DNA of 33,968 nt from an uncultured Verrucomicrobiales bacterium (GCA_937958875.1 CALGMJ010000127.1:1-33968); one strand, 5' to 3'. Positions 1 to 8,650 are shown, counted from the stretch's first letter. Notes: generated by a model from the sequence alone, not told the origin. Numbers and translations: made by a program.

Positions 1-1091
1 AGATCATCATCGTCGTAGCCGGCTTCTTCGAGGGAGGAGGCTTTTTGGTATTCGGTGACTTTTCCTTCGAAGAAGTTTTGCTCTTTTTTGAGGTCGATGG
101 CTTCGGAGAGCCATGGGAATGGGTTGATGGTTTCGCCAGTGAGGGGCTCGAGGCGGCAGTTGACGAGACGACGATCTGCGATGTGATCGATGTATTGGTG
201 GAATTCCTGGACTGAAAGGCCGACGGAGGACACGGGGAGACAATCGGAGATGAATTCTTTCTCGAGACGAACGCCTTCGGCCATGGTCTGGCGGAGATCT
301 TCTTGAAATTCTTCCGTCCAGATTTCTGGATTCTCGGTTACGAGAGCATTGAGCAGATTACGGAAGACCTCGATGTGATTAGATTCATCTCGCAGGGTGT
401 AACGGAACATTTGGCCAATTCCGGGGAATTTGTTCTGACGGTAGAGGCTCAGGATCATGCCAAAGAGGCCGTAGAACTGAGTCCCCTCCATGACCTGACC
501 GAAAAGGAAGATATTCTTTGCGAGGGCCTGCTTGTCTTCGAGCTTCGTGAGGTCCAAATCACGGCGAAGACCTCGGGAGTTACTAACGACAAAGTTATTC
601 TTCGCTTTAATGGTGGCGATGTCCTCGAACATGGCTTCACATTCGTGCGGATTGAGGCCGAGACTGGAAATCATGTAGACGAGAGAATCTGCGTGAATGT
701 TTTCCTCGTGAGCGTGACGGCCGAGGACGAGCTTAAGCTCAGGCGCAGTCATGGCTTCACGGACAACGTGAATGATATTATCTCCGACAATGCCTTCAGC
801 AGCGGAGAAGTAACCGATGCCCATTTTAATAATCCAGCGCTCCACTTCGGGAATTTCACTGGACCGCCACTGCTCGATATCCTTCTGCATCTGGATGTCT
901 TCCGGCTCCCAATGGTTCGACTTCATCGTCTTGTAGAGGTCGTAGGCCCACTGATATTTAAGAGGCAGAATATTGAAGAACATGGTCTCTCGACCATTGA
1001 TGACTTTTTTAGAGGCAAGAGCGGCTTCAGCCTTGTCCTTATCTAGGACAAAAGTGCGATCTCCAAGGGTGATAGTGGTAGTTTCAGACAT
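1..1091 (-). CDS. nrdB: Ribonucleoside-diphosphate reductase beta subunit, class Ic-like (3' end outside window)
   Basis: This is the radical-generating small subunit of class I ribonucleotide reductase, which with NrdA makes dNTPs in the cytoplasm. About 363 residues are visible from ATG at 1091; the frame is open to the window edge, just after an acidic DDDD tail, so only a few residues are probably missing. Visible metal-site residues are E99 (FSAAEGIVGDN), E130 and H133 (EENIH), followed by later RDESNH and ADRRL segments. The position four residues after H133, where E. coli has the radical Tyr122, is L137. From memory of the family, the Glu at the Asp84 position and the overall wording match the Chlamydia trachomatis class Ic protein, which has Phe there. 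It is therefore likely to use a Mn/Fe-type cofactor instead of a tyrosyl radical; this is inferred. nrdA is not in the window and may follow. Confidence 0.95.
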   Translation of the reverse strand, partial: MSETTTITLGDRTFVLDKDKAEAALASKKVINGRETMFFNILPLKYQWAYDLYKTMKSNHWEPEDIQMQKDIEQWRSSEIPEVERWIIKMGIGYFSAAEGIVGDNIIHVVREAMTAPELKLVLGRHAHEENIHADSLVYMISSLGLNPHECEAMFEDIATIKAKNNFVVSNSRGLRRDLDLTKLEDKQALAKNIFLFGQVMEGTQFYGLFGMILSLYRQNKFPGIGQMFRYTLRDESNHIEVFRNLLNALVTENPEIWTEEFQEDLRQTMAEGVRLEKEFISDCLPVSSVGLSVQEFHQYIDHIADRRLVNCRLEPLTGETINPFPWLSEAIDLKKEQNFFEGKVTEYQKASSLEEAGYDDDD

Positions 1092-1201
1092 GGCAGAATC
1101 TGGATTGGGAGCGATGTGTTAAAGAGAAATGAAATAAGGTATGTATGCGCGTGCAGCGATCACCAGACTAAGTCAGGCGGCCTTTATTTCGCAAGCTCCA
1201 A

Positions 1202-1249
1202 CTTGCCCATATAGTATTCTCAAATTATTCACAATACTACATGTTGTGG
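1202..1249 (-). promoter_or_regulatory. NrdR-box-like dyad upstream of nrdB
   Basis: Two related arms face each other: CATATAGTAT at 1208-1217 and ATACTACATG at 1234-1243, matching at 9 of 10 positions as an inverted repeat with 16 nt between. The right element, read as 16 bp at 1234-1249, fits the NrdR-box pattern acaCwATATaTwGtgt well and the left one (1202-1217) only in half. Their centres are 32 bp apart, the spacing known for paired NrdR boxes (three helical turns). They lie about 110-160 bp upstream of the nrdB start. TTGTGA and TATATG on the minus strand, 15 nt apart, fall in the same stretch and could be a promoter. The repressor gene is not in the window. Confidence 0.45.
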
Positions 1250-1541
1250 TTGACCATCTACCGACGATTAGTGATTTTTCCTCTTGAAACTTCGGGAGGG
1301 CTAGAAATTTAGAGCAATTCGCGACCTAATTTGATTCATTAGACCTATGATCGAGGCACAAGGTTGCGGTCTAAAAAATTCCATTTTTTTTTCTGCTAAG
1401 GTCACTTTGATGAATTTTCAAAAAGTCAGAGCTCGCGAGACAAAATTTCAAAACTTTGACTCTTAATTTTTCTAAAATTTTAAGATCTGCATACTTAAGC
1501 TCCTCTCGATCAGGAGCTATGAAAGGACGATGCACCCAGAC
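1250..1541. other. Non-coding stretch between nrdB operator and upstream terminator
   Basis: This AT-rich stretch contains no convincing gene. A 61-residue minus-strand reading frame (1371-1556) runs through it but has no family resemblance and ends inside a terminator, so I do not call it. The one clear structure is a perfect hairpin with arms AGCTCCT (1498-1504) and AGGAGCT (1512-1518) around a 7-nt loop; it has no T-tract on either side. It could belong to a 3' UTR or a small RNA, but nothing else supports that. Confidence 0.4.
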
Positions 1542-1573
1542 AAAAAAAGAGAGCAAGGAATCCCCTACTCTCT
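1542..1573 (-). terminator. Rho-independent terminator of the SMP-30-like gene
   Basis: Read on the minus strand, AGAGAGTAGGG pairs with CCTTGCTCTCT around a GATT loop to give an 11-bp stem with two G-U pairs. Six further T residues follow directly. It lies 54 nt past the stop codon of the gene ending at 1627, so transcription of nrdB downstream needs its own promoter. Confidence 0.8.
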
Positions 1574-1626
1574 GAATCCTTCCTTCTAAATTAACAAAGA
1601 AAGGCTGCTGAACTCATCTGGCAGCA

Positions 1627-2475
1627 TTAGCCACTGAATGCATGAGCCGGAAGCCCCTTCACTCCGAGCCCTTTGACAACGAAGAGGCGCCCTGCCTCCT
1701 CCTCCTCAAGGGTTTTATGAATACCAGTGGTCACATACAGATCTGTAAGATCCTCACCTCCGAAAGCACAGGCTGTCGTTTCTAGGCAAGGAAGATCGAT
1801 TTGCCGAAGTTTCTCACCAGTCTCAGGAGAATAACACCTCACGCATCCACCATGACAAAAGGCAATCCAGAGATTCCCCTCTTCGTCGATAGCCATACCA
1901 TCTGGAGAAGCATCAAATGCTGCAGTAGAAATGACCTCCATTGGGTTAGTAAGTAATCCATCGGTATAATCAAAACGAAGGACCGCCTTAGTAGGAGTGT
2001 CGATGTAGTAAACAACATCACCCTCAGCTGTCCAAACGATGCCATTAGAATTTGTCACCGGACCATAGACTTCCTGAATGCTTAAATCTGGAGAAAGGCG
2101 ATATAAGGCCGCATCCCCTTCATTCTTCACAAGACTGATCGTTCCAGCAAAAAAGTGACCATCCGGGGAGCATTTCCCATCATTAAAACGATTATTCTCT
2201 TTTTCAGGCTCAGGATCTCCGATGGGGATAATTTCCTGACGCTCTGGAGTGAGAAAAGTAAACCCATGATCGCCAGCGATGACGAAGCCGCCGCTTTCCC
2301 GAGGAACGACGGTTCCTACTCGCTGCCCTACGCCCCACTTCTCTTCAAGCCCTGTCTCGGGATCGAAAGAGATGACTTTATGAGTCTCGATATCGACATA
2401 GACGAGGCGGCCATCCCACCAGATTGGTCCTTCGCCCCAGGTCGCTTGATACGTTCCAACTGCTTCGACTGTCAT
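1627..2475 (-). CDS. SMP-30/gluconolactonase/LRE-family sugar lactonase
   Basis: A 282-residue six-bladed beta-propeller of the regucalcin/gluconolactonase family, whose members hydrolyse sugar lactones in the cytoplasm using one divalent metal. The metal ligands of the family can be placed as E15 (GEGP), N144 (SNGI) and D192 (SPDGMAID), and the substrate-side residues as R96 and N98 in NNRFNDGK. Full length, no signal peptide. The ATG at 2475 puts the conserved GEGP motif at its usual position near the N terminus. No sugar kinase or dehydrogenase is adjacent, so the actual lactone cannot be named. It is transcribed alone, with its own terminator, and faces away from the glycosyltransferase gene at 2711. 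Confidence 0.88.
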   Translation of the reverse strand: MTVEAVGTYQATWGEGPIWWDGRLVYVDIETHKVISFDPETGLEEKWGVGQRVGTVVPRESGGFVIAGDHGFTFLTPERQEIIPIGDPEPEKENNRFNDGKCSPDGHFFAGTISLVKNEGDAALYRLSPDLSIQEVYGPVTNSNGIVWTAEGDVVYYIDTPTKAVLRFDYTDGLLTNPMEVISTAAFDASPDGMAIDEEGNLWIAFCHGGCVRCYSPETGEKLRQIDLPCLETTACAFGGEDLTDLYVTTGIHKTLEEEEAGRLFVVKGLGVKGLPAHAFSG

Positions 2476-2589
2476 TACAACTCAGAAGAAATCCTGCCAC
2501 GCTTAGCTTGTCGAGAATTTCATCCTCAAACAGTGAACATTCCTTAATTATTAACCCTTACTAACTATCTATTGGATTCGTGATCTCCC

Positions 2590-2617
2590 TTGACCCCGAT
2601 CCTTGACTTTGCATACT
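2590..2617 (+). promoter_or_regulatory. Candidate sigma-70 promoter for the GT2 gene
   Basis: TTGACC (2590-2595) and CATACT (2612-2617) are separated by 16 nt and would give a 5' leader of roughly 85-90 nt before the ATG at 2711. The -10 box is only a 4/6 match. The -35 CCTTGAC is repeated 13 bp further on. This lies in the 235-bp divergent gap 2476-2710, which holds no gene. Confidence 0.35.
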
Positions 2618-2710
2618 CGCGGTGGCAAGGCGCATTGCGCTGAGGTTTTGTCGCGGCCTGATTCCACTATCTCCGTAACAACATCAAAGCCAAAATCCTT
2701 TAAATAAATT

Positions 2711-4213
2711 ATGTCAGAAAACGTCACCTCATGGATGTGGTATATCAGCTACGTCACCGTTCTTCTTGGGTTAGCCGGCTACGGCTTTCACCGCCTGACA
2801 ATACTCTTTCTTTACTTCAAGCACGGTAATAAACGCCCGATGCCAGATCGTGAGTTTGAAGAAATGCCTGTGGTCACCGTGCAGTTACCTGTTTTTAACG
2901 AGATGCACGTTGTTGATCGCCTACTCGACTCCGTTGCAAAGCTCGATTACCCGCAGGAAAAATTACACATTCAGATTCTTGACGATTCTACGGATGAAAC
3001 GGTGGAGATCTCGATGAAAGGTGCCGAGCGGCTTCGCGACCAAGGTTTTGATGCTGAATGTATCCACCGCACTGATCGGACCGGCTTTAAAGCGGGTGCA
3101 CTCGAAAATGGCATGAGCAGCGCTAAGGGCGACTACATCCTCATTCTGGATGCAGACTTCGTGCCGAACCCTGATCTTCTACAAGAAACGATCCATCATT
3201 TCACCAATGACAAGATCGCCCTCGTTCAGACTCGTTGGGGTCACTTGAACCGGAACTACAACATGCTAACACGCGTGCAAGCGATGTTCCTCGACGGTCA
3301 CTTAGAGCTCGAACAAACAGCTCGAAATCGCTCTGGACGCTTTTTCACCTTCAACGGCACTGGTGGAATCTGGCGGAAGCAAGCCATCGTCGATGCCGGT
3401 GGCTGGGAACATGACACCCTCACTGAGGACATGGATCTAAGCTACCGCGCCCAGCTGAAAGGGTGGAAATTTATCTTCCTAAAAGAGGTCGAGACTCCAG
3501 CAGAACTCCCAGTCGATATGGCTGGCTTCAAGAATCAGCAGCATCGCTGGACGAAAGGCTCCATCCAAGTCTGCAAAAAGTGCCTCATGCCAATCATGCG
3601 GGCCGATATTCCTCTGGGCACAAAAATGGAGGCCTTCGCTCATTTGACAGCGAACTTTGCCTATCTTCTTTTACTCGCCCTCTGCTTCCTCATTTTCCCA
3701 AAAAATCAGTGGGGCCCTGAGCTGAGTGGATGGTCTCGCCTGATCGTCGATGTCCCAATCTTCTTCTTCGCCTCTCTTTCGGTGGTGATTTTCTACACCG
3801 TTGCTCAAAAGGCGATCAACCCGAAGACTTGGCTCAAGGAAATCCTCTACCTCCCTCTTCTCCTCGCTTTAGGAATCGGGATGGCAGTTAATAATGCTAA
3901 AGCAGTCATTGAAGCATTAGTGGGACATGAAACTGGATTCGTCCGCACCCCGAAGTATGGCATCGAAGGTCAGCAGAAACAGGAAATCAAGAAAAGCCGC
4001 TACAAAGCACTTAAGAGCCTCACTCCAGTGTTTGAATTTCTCTTTGGCTGCTTTTTCCTCTTCGTCGTGCTCGATGCTGCGATAAGTGGAAACTGGCCAT
4101 CAGCAATCCTGCTCATGCCTTTCCCAGTTGGTTTTTTCTACACTTCGCTGAATTCGCTTGGCCAAATGACACATTTAACGCAACTTCTTCCTGCGTTTCT
4201 TAGGAAAAACTGA
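2711..4213 (+). CDS. Membrane-bound processive glycosyltransferase family 2 (cellulose-synthase/CslA-like)
   Basis: A 500-residue integral inner-membrane enzyme expected to polymerise a polysaccharide from a nucleotide sugar. An N-terminal membrane helix (about 11-35) leads into a GT-A domain with VQLPVFNE (57-64), DDS (91-93), the DAD metal motif (147-149), TED (238-240, catalytic base region) and QQHRW (276-280, acceptor-site motif of processive enzymes). Several hydrophobic helices follow at about 310-330, 346-365, 378-398 and 440-480. The motif wording (LDDSTD, FNGTGGIWR, ED-MDL-YRA-LKGW) is closest to plant CslA mannan synthases and their bacterial relatives, so a mannan, glucomannan or related beta-glycan is a reasonable guess, not a proof. 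No PilZ domain is visible. The L,D-transpeptidase 33 bp downstream is probably co-transcribed. Confidence 0.88.
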   Translation: MSENVTSWMWYISYVTVLLGLAGYGFHRLTILFLYFKHGNKRPMPDREFEEMPVVTVQLPVFNEMHVVDRLLDSVAKLDYPQEKLHIQILDDSTDETVEISMKGAERLRDQGFDAECIHRTDRTGFKAGALENGMSSAKGDYILILDADFVPNPDLLQETIHHFTNDKIALVQTRWGHLNRNYNMLTRVQAMFLDGHLELEQTARNRSGRFFTFNGTGGIWRKQAIVDAGGWEHDTLTEDMDLSYRAQLKGWKFIFLKEVETPAELPVDMAGFKNQQHRWTKGSIQVCKKCLMPIMRADIPLGTKMEAFAHLTANFAYLLLLALCFLIFPKNQWGPELSGWSRLIVDVPIFFFASLSVVIFYTVAQKAINPKTWLKEILYLPLLLALGIGMAVNNAKAVIEALVGHETGFVRTPKYGIEGQQKQEIKKSRYKALKSLTPVFEFLFGCFFLFVVLDAAISGNWPSAILLMPFPVGFFYTSLNSLGQMTHLTQLLPAFLRKN

Positions 4214-4246
4214 TTTTCCCCGCATTAAAACTATCCAAATCGTCTG

Positions 4247-4873
4247 ATGATCAAGCCCCGCCATCTTATTGCCCTCGGTTTATCGCTGACTTCTTCTTTC
4301 TTTTTCAGCAGCTGCGGAAGCAGTGTTGATAACGCAAACCGCATGGTGGTGAGCGTGAGAGATCAAAAAATGCTTCTCATTAAGGATGGAAAACCGGTGA
4401 AAGCATATCCGGTATCAACTTCTAAATTTGGCCTAGGGACTCGCCGTGGCACCAATCGCACTCCTCTTGGAAAACTTGAAGTTGCCAAGAAGATTGGGAA
4501 AGGAGCACCAGCTGGCGCGGTCTTCAAAAGCCGTCGTCGCACTGGCGAAGTCTTACGCCCTGATACCCCTGGCCGTGATCCAATAGTGACTCGCATTCTC
4601 TGGCTCCGCGGAAAAGAACATCATAACCGCAATACCATGGGACGCTGCATTTACATCCATGGAACCCCTGCCGAGCGTCACATTGGACGCCCCGCATCCT
4701 ACGGATGTATCCGCATGAAGTCTCGCCATGTCATTGATCTCTACAAGCGAGTTGGTGTCGGGTCAGAGGTTAAAATTATCCGTGGATCTCTCAACAACGT
4801 CCCCGCGGGACGACGTTACTATGCTCGTAATGGAGGACCTCCAAGAGATAGAGCGACAGCCACCCGTTGGTAG
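4247..4873 (+). CDS. L,D-transpeptidase (YkuD family), lipoprotein
   Basis: A 208-residue cell-wall enzyme that would cross-link peptidoglycan (3-3 links) or attach proteins to it. The N terminus is a lipoprotein signal peptide with lipid-attachment Cys at C23 (FSSC, slightly non-standard because Phe stands at -3). The YkuD domain spans about 33-178, with catalytic motif H138 GT ... S151 YGC154 IRM; H138 and C154 are the catalytic pair. A lysine/arginine-rich insert lies before the motif and a short basic tail (180-208) follows. It is likely anchored in the outer membrane or at the inner-membrane surface. It follows the GT2 gene closely and is closed by a strong terminator, so the two genes form one envelope-biogenesis unit. 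Confidence 0.9.
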   Translation: MIKPRHLIALGLSLTSSFFFSSCGSSVDNANRMVVSVRDQKMLLIKDGKPVKAYPVSTSKFGLGTRRGTNRTPLGKLEVAKKIGKGAPAGAVFKSRRRTGEVLRPDTPGRDPIVTRILWLRGKEHHNRNTMGRCIYIHGTPAERHIGRPASYGCIRMKSRHVIDLYKRVGVGSEVKIIRGSLNNVPAGRRYYARNGGPPRDRATATRW

Positions 4874-4898
4874 AGCTGAACTTCTCAATTCTTTTTTC

Positions 4899-4935
4899 AA
4901 AAAGCTTCGATCTTCTTTAGATTGAGGCTTTTTTA
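4899..4935 (+). terminator. Strong Rho-independent terminator
   Basis: The arm AAAAAGCTTCGATCT (4899-4913) pairs over its whole length with AGATTGAGGCTTTTT (4919-4933), including two wobble pairs. The loop is 5 nt and the 3' arm itself supplies the T-run. It ends the GT2/L,D-transpeptidase unit and separates it from glnD. Confidence 0.9.
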
Positions 4936-5020
4936 TTTCCTGTATCTTCTCGGTGAAAGTTCAGCGAAGAATACGATGCTACTCTTGACCTGAGAGCATC
5001 CCTAGCGGCACTGTCCTTGA

Positions 5021-7729
5021 GTGCATTTCGATCTTAAGTCTGAGGACCTACGCCAGCTCGATCCCACAGAGCGCCTCCCCCTACTGAAAGATGCTCTGAG
5101 TAAGATTCAGGCAGACCTTCATGAGAAACATCTCCGAGGTCAGCGTGGGATTCATCACGCCCGGGAACGCTCTGCAATGCTGGATGAATTGCTAAGCTTA
5201 CTATTCAAAGTCACCTCTCCCGAAGCCGGAGCACCTGAGGAACTCGCCTTGGTCGCAAATGGAGGATACGGGCGAGAGCACATGAATCCGGGATCTGACA
5301 TCGATCTCCTATTTCTCGTAAAAGACTCCTCTCACCGCATTCCTGAAGAAGCCTCTGAGATGATCCAGGCGATTCAAATGGTGATCTGGGATCTCGGGTT
5401 TAAATTCCTCCCTTCTACTCGGTCGCTGCCTGAATGCATCAAGGAAGCTCGCAGTGAACCACAGTCTCGCACCGCACTTCTGGATGCCCGCTTGATCGTG
5501 GGTGACCCCCTGCTCTTTGAAACCTTTCGCTACCGTTTCCGAAAAGACTGCATCATTAAAGACCAAGCGGCCTTCTTTGAAGAAAGACGGCGGGAAATCT
5601 CCTCACGTCACTCAAAGTGGTCTTACACCGTTTTTCTTCAGGAACCGAATGTGAAAGAAAGTCCAGGAGGACTGAGAGACCACCATAACTTAGAGTGGAT
5701 CATCGATGCAGAAGCAGGCACCCGCTCCATGACAGAGCTGATCGAGCAGAAAATTCTTACCCCCATGGCTCGACGAGAGTTAAAGGATGCCTTTGATTTC
5801 CTTCACCGAGTACGAAATTCACTACACTACCATGACAAGGGAAATGACATCCTTACCCTCCGGCTCCAGGGAGTGGTAGCAGACGAATTCGGCTACCCTC
5901 AGAAAACTATTTTACGCCGGATCGAGTCCTTCATGCGGGACTACTATACTCATACGAGAAACATCCGGAATCACACTAAATCTGTCTTCGAGATCTTCGA
6001 AATCCAACATGATGAAGAAAATTCAAACAAGCGCGGTATGTTTGGTTTCCTACGGAAGACAGATGATGAACTCATTGAGCTTACCGATTACACCATCCTA
6101 AACGATCGTCTCTCGGCGAAACGCGAAGACCTTTTCACTGAAAATCCCACGCGTCTGATTCGGCTATTCCTATATTGCCAACGCCACGGAGCCCGCCCCG
6201 CACCAGAGCTACGGAAACTCATCAAAACGCATTGGCACCTCATTGATAAAGAGTTTCGCTATAGCGAAGAAAATCGCGATTCCTTCCGGGAAATTCTCGA
6301 GCATAAAGGACAGACGGCGCGCATTCTCCGGCTCATGCACCGCTCAGGAGTGCTGGGGCGCTACCTCCCTGAATTTGGCGCTCTGGACTGCCTCGTCCAA
6401 CATGAATTTTTTCATCGCTATACCGCCGATGAACACACTCTGCGCTGTATCGATCAGCTTGATGCTCTCGTGGATGACGACAATCTCGGCCGCAGCGTTT
6501 ATCGTGATATCTTCCTAAAGCATCCGGATCCATATGCGCTTTATCTCTCGCTTATTCTTCACGATGCAGGTCGGGCAAAAAATGTGCGCGAACACATTGA
6601 TGGCTCAGCCATTCTTGCGGCAGAACTCTGTAAACGAATGAAAGTCACTGGTGGACGACGGGCCCTGATTATGTTCCTCGTCGATCACCATCTGACGCTG
6701 TGGCGCTTTGCTACTAAAAAGAACATTGATGACCCGGAAGTGATTGAAGAGTTCGCCAGCCTCATGGGAGATCGACACCGCCTTGATGCCCTCCTCCTCT
6801 TCACTTTTGCGGATTCGAATGGCACCAATGAAGAAGCGTGGTCTCCATGGAAGGAAACCCTCATTCTTCAACTCTACCGGAATGCACGCGAGTTTCTCAT
6901 CGATGAAAATACGAGCCTCGTCCCGAAAGCTCCTCCTGAACTCGATGAAGTCCTGAGCGAGCTTAAAGGCGAACTAGAAGAGAAATACCACGCTATCATC
7001 GATGAACACTTCGACCTCATGCCTCGGCGTTACTTCCGTTACCGGACTCAGCGGAGCTTACGTAAACATATTCTAGCCCTCTGGCAGTACATCGATCGCC
7101 GCCAACGCCGCCCAGACACCCCCTTCGAGTGCGCCGTCCAGTGGGTTGAACACCCGAAATTCGGCTACACTGAATTCATCGTGGCAGCCCATGACAACCC
7201 ACGCCTTCTAGAAAAAATTTGCTGTGTGCTCGCCTCCCGACAGATCAGCATTTTATCCTCAGATGTTTATACGAGACCAGATGGCATCGTGCTCGACCTC
7301 TTCCGTGTCTGCACTGATGAAATGGCGGCGGTAGAGAGCCGTAGCCTTCAGCTTGATGTAGTCGCCGGCCTCTACAAGATCAACGAGCAAGAAAACTACG
7401 ATCCTGAAGAATGGCTCAAAAAGAAGGTAAACTTCCTAAAACCGGAAACAGAGCAAATCATCCAGTTCCCCGTCCGAGCGTGGGTGAGTAATGACCTCGA
7501 TCCACATCTGACAGTCATCGAAATCCAAGCTCTGGACCGCATCGGACTTCTTCATGATGTCTACCGCTGTGTCAACGACCACGACTTACGTATCGTCCAT
7601 GCTCGTATCTGCACCGAAAAAGGCGCGGCTTTAGACTCCATCTATGTGCTCACTCAGGATGGCAAAAAGCTAGAAGACCCTGAAAAAATGCAAGCTCTGC
7701 AAGACGATGTGCGGGAGCTCGTCGACTAA
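5021..7729 (+). CDS. glnD: PII uridylyltransferase / uridylyl-removing enzyme
   Basis: A 902-residue bifunctional nitrogen sensor that attaches UMP to PII protein when glutamine is low and removes it when glutamine is high. In order: nucleotidyltransferase domain with GGYGRE (81-86) and GSDID (91-95; D93 and D95 bind metal), GlnD helical linker, HD phosphohydrolase domain with LHDAGR near residue 514 (the removing activity), and two ACT domains near 710-785 and 828-900 that bind glutamine. All expected parts are present and the length is typical. The start is GTG at 5021, directly after an in-frame TGA, so nothing further upstream is possible; there is no Shine-Dalgarno sequence. No glnB, glnA or amtB lies in the window. 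Confidence 0.95.
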   Translation: MHFDLKSEDLRQLDPTERLPLLKDALSKIQADLHEKHLRGQRGIHHARERSAMLDELLSLLFKVTSPEAGAPEELALVANGGYGREHMNPGSDIDLLFLVKDSSHRIPEEASEMIQAIQMVIWDLGFKFLPSTRSLPECIKEARSEPQSRTALLDARLIVGDPLLFETFRYRFRKDCIIKDQAAFFEERRREISSRHSKWSYTVFLQEPNVKESPGGLRDHHNLEWIIDAEAGTRSMTELIEQKILTPMARRELKDAFDFLHRVRNSLHYHDKGNDILTLRLQGVVADEFGYPQKTILRRIESFMRDYYTHTRNIRNHTKSVFEIFEIQHDEENSNKRGMFGFLRKTDDELIELTDYTILNDRLSAKREDLFTENPTRLIRLFLYCQRHGARPAPELRKLIKTHWHLIDKEFRYSEENRDSFREILEHKGQTARILRLMHRSGVLGRYLPEFGALDCLVQHEFFHRYTADEHTLRCIDQLDALVDDDNLGRSVYRDIFLKHPDPYALYLSLILHDAGRAKNVREHIDGSAILAAELCKRMKVTGGRRALIMFLVDHHLTLWRFATKKNIDDPEVIEEFASLMGDRHRLDALLLFTFADSNGTNEEAWSPWKETLILQLYRNAREFLIDENTSLVPKAPPELDEVLSELKGELEEKYHAIIDEHFDLMPRRYFRYRTQRSLRKHILALWQYIDRRQRRPDTPFECAVQWVEHPKFGYTEFIVAAHDNPRLLEKICCVLASRQISILSSDVYTRPDGIVLDLFRVCTDEMAAVESRSLQLDVVAGLYKINEQENYDPEEWLKKKVNFLKPETEQIIQFPVRAWVSNDLDPHLTVIEIQALDRIGLLHDVYRCVNDHDLRIVHARICTEKGAALDSIYVLTQDGKKLEDPEKMQALQDDVRELVD

Positions 7730-7748
7730 CAGGTATTTTTTATTCTCA

Positions 7749-8546
7749 ATGACTGACTCACACTGCCATCTCGGCTCTCACCGTTTCACGAAAGAAGAAA
7801 TTCCGGATCTCATCGCACGCGCCCATGAGCGTGGAGTGACACGCCTCATCACGCTCGCCACTGGGGAAGACGATCTCATAGAAAATCTGGAGATCGCTCA
7901 GCATTCCCCTTCCGTCCATGCCTGTCTCGGGATTCACCCCTGCGATGTGCACGAGTGCCGAGATGACTTCGAATCCCTGCTCACCCCTCACCTCTCAGAT
8001 CCAAAAGTAGCAGCAATTGGCGAAACCGGCCTCGACTACTTCCATCCTGCTCCCGAAGGCTGGACTGATGAAGATTACCACGCTCGGCAGCGCGATTTCC
8101 TCCGCCGACATTTCCTGCTCGCTCGTGAATATGGGCTCAACATCGTCCTTCATACGAGAGATCGATCGGGCACTGGGAGCTTCGATGACTGCCTCAAAAT
8201 TTACGATGAATTCAAAGATGAAGTCCAAGCTGTCTTTCACTGCTTCCCTGGTCCCTACTCACTTGCGAAGCGCGTTTTTGAACTAGGAGGACTCATTTCT
8301 TTTACTGGCATCACCACTTTTAAAAATGCTCCCCTGGTCGTGGAAACAGCCACCCAGAGCCCTCCTGGCAGTTTTATGCTGGAAACAGACTCCCCTTATC
8401 TGGCCCCCGTGCCTCATCGAGGAAAACGCTGTGAACCAGCATACACTCGTGAAACAGCTGAAAAAATCGCGGAACTCCGTGACATCAGTCTAGAGCAATT
8501 ACGAACAGAGACAGAAGCCACTGTGTGCAGTTTTTTTCGCATTTAG
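7749..8546 (+). CDS. tatD: TatD-family metal-dependent hydrolase
   Basis: A 265-residue TIM-barrel metallohydrolase of the TatD family, which includes 3'-5' DNA exonucleases and D-aminoacyl-tRNA deacylase-like members; the activity here is not fixed by sequence. Metal-site motifs are all present: DSHCHL at the N terminus (H5, H7), GIHP, GETGLD, LHTRD, HCFPG and ETDSPYLAP. I start at ATG 7749 because the family begins almost directly with DSHCHL; a frame-compatible ATG at 7707 would overlap glnD and add 14 residues outside the family alignment. It follows glnD by 19 bp and is probably co-transcribed with it. Confidence 0.9.
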   Translation: MTDSHCHLGSHRFTKEEIPDLIARAHERGVTRLITLATGEDDLIENLEIAQHSPSVHACLGIHPCDVHECRDDFESLLTPHLSDPKVAAIGETGLDYFHPAPEGWTDEDYHARQRDFLRRHFLLAREYGLNIVLHTRDRSGTGSFDDCLKIYDEFKDEVQAVFHCFPGPYSLAKRVFELGGLISFTGITTFKNAPLVVETATQSPPGSFMLETDSPYLAPVPHRGKRCEPAYTRETAEKIAELRDISLEQLRTETEATVCSFFRI

Positions 8547-8650
8547 TTGAACAAACTGACTCACAGCCTCGTTACTATAGGTGAAAGCGACTGAATTGTT
8601 AGATTCAGAAACTAATTCACAAACCTTAACTAATCCACTATCTTACCGCG

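Noticed and set aside
303-1046. Long plus-strand reading frame of 247 codons
   Set aside because: It is the antisense shadow of nrdB, whose minus-strand translation carries unmistakable family motifs.
1371-1556. 61-codon minus-strand reading frame between the SMP-30-like gene and nrdB
   Set aside because: No recognisable features, AT-rich composition, and its start overlaps the terminator at 1542-1573.
7707-7748. Upstream ATG extension of tatD
   Set aside because: It would overlap glnD and add residues before the DSHCHL motif, which normally stands at the very N terminus.
8591-8608. CTGAAT/ATTCAG inverted repeat as a tatD terminator
   Set aside because: Only 6 bp and no T-run follows, so it is not convincing as a terminator.
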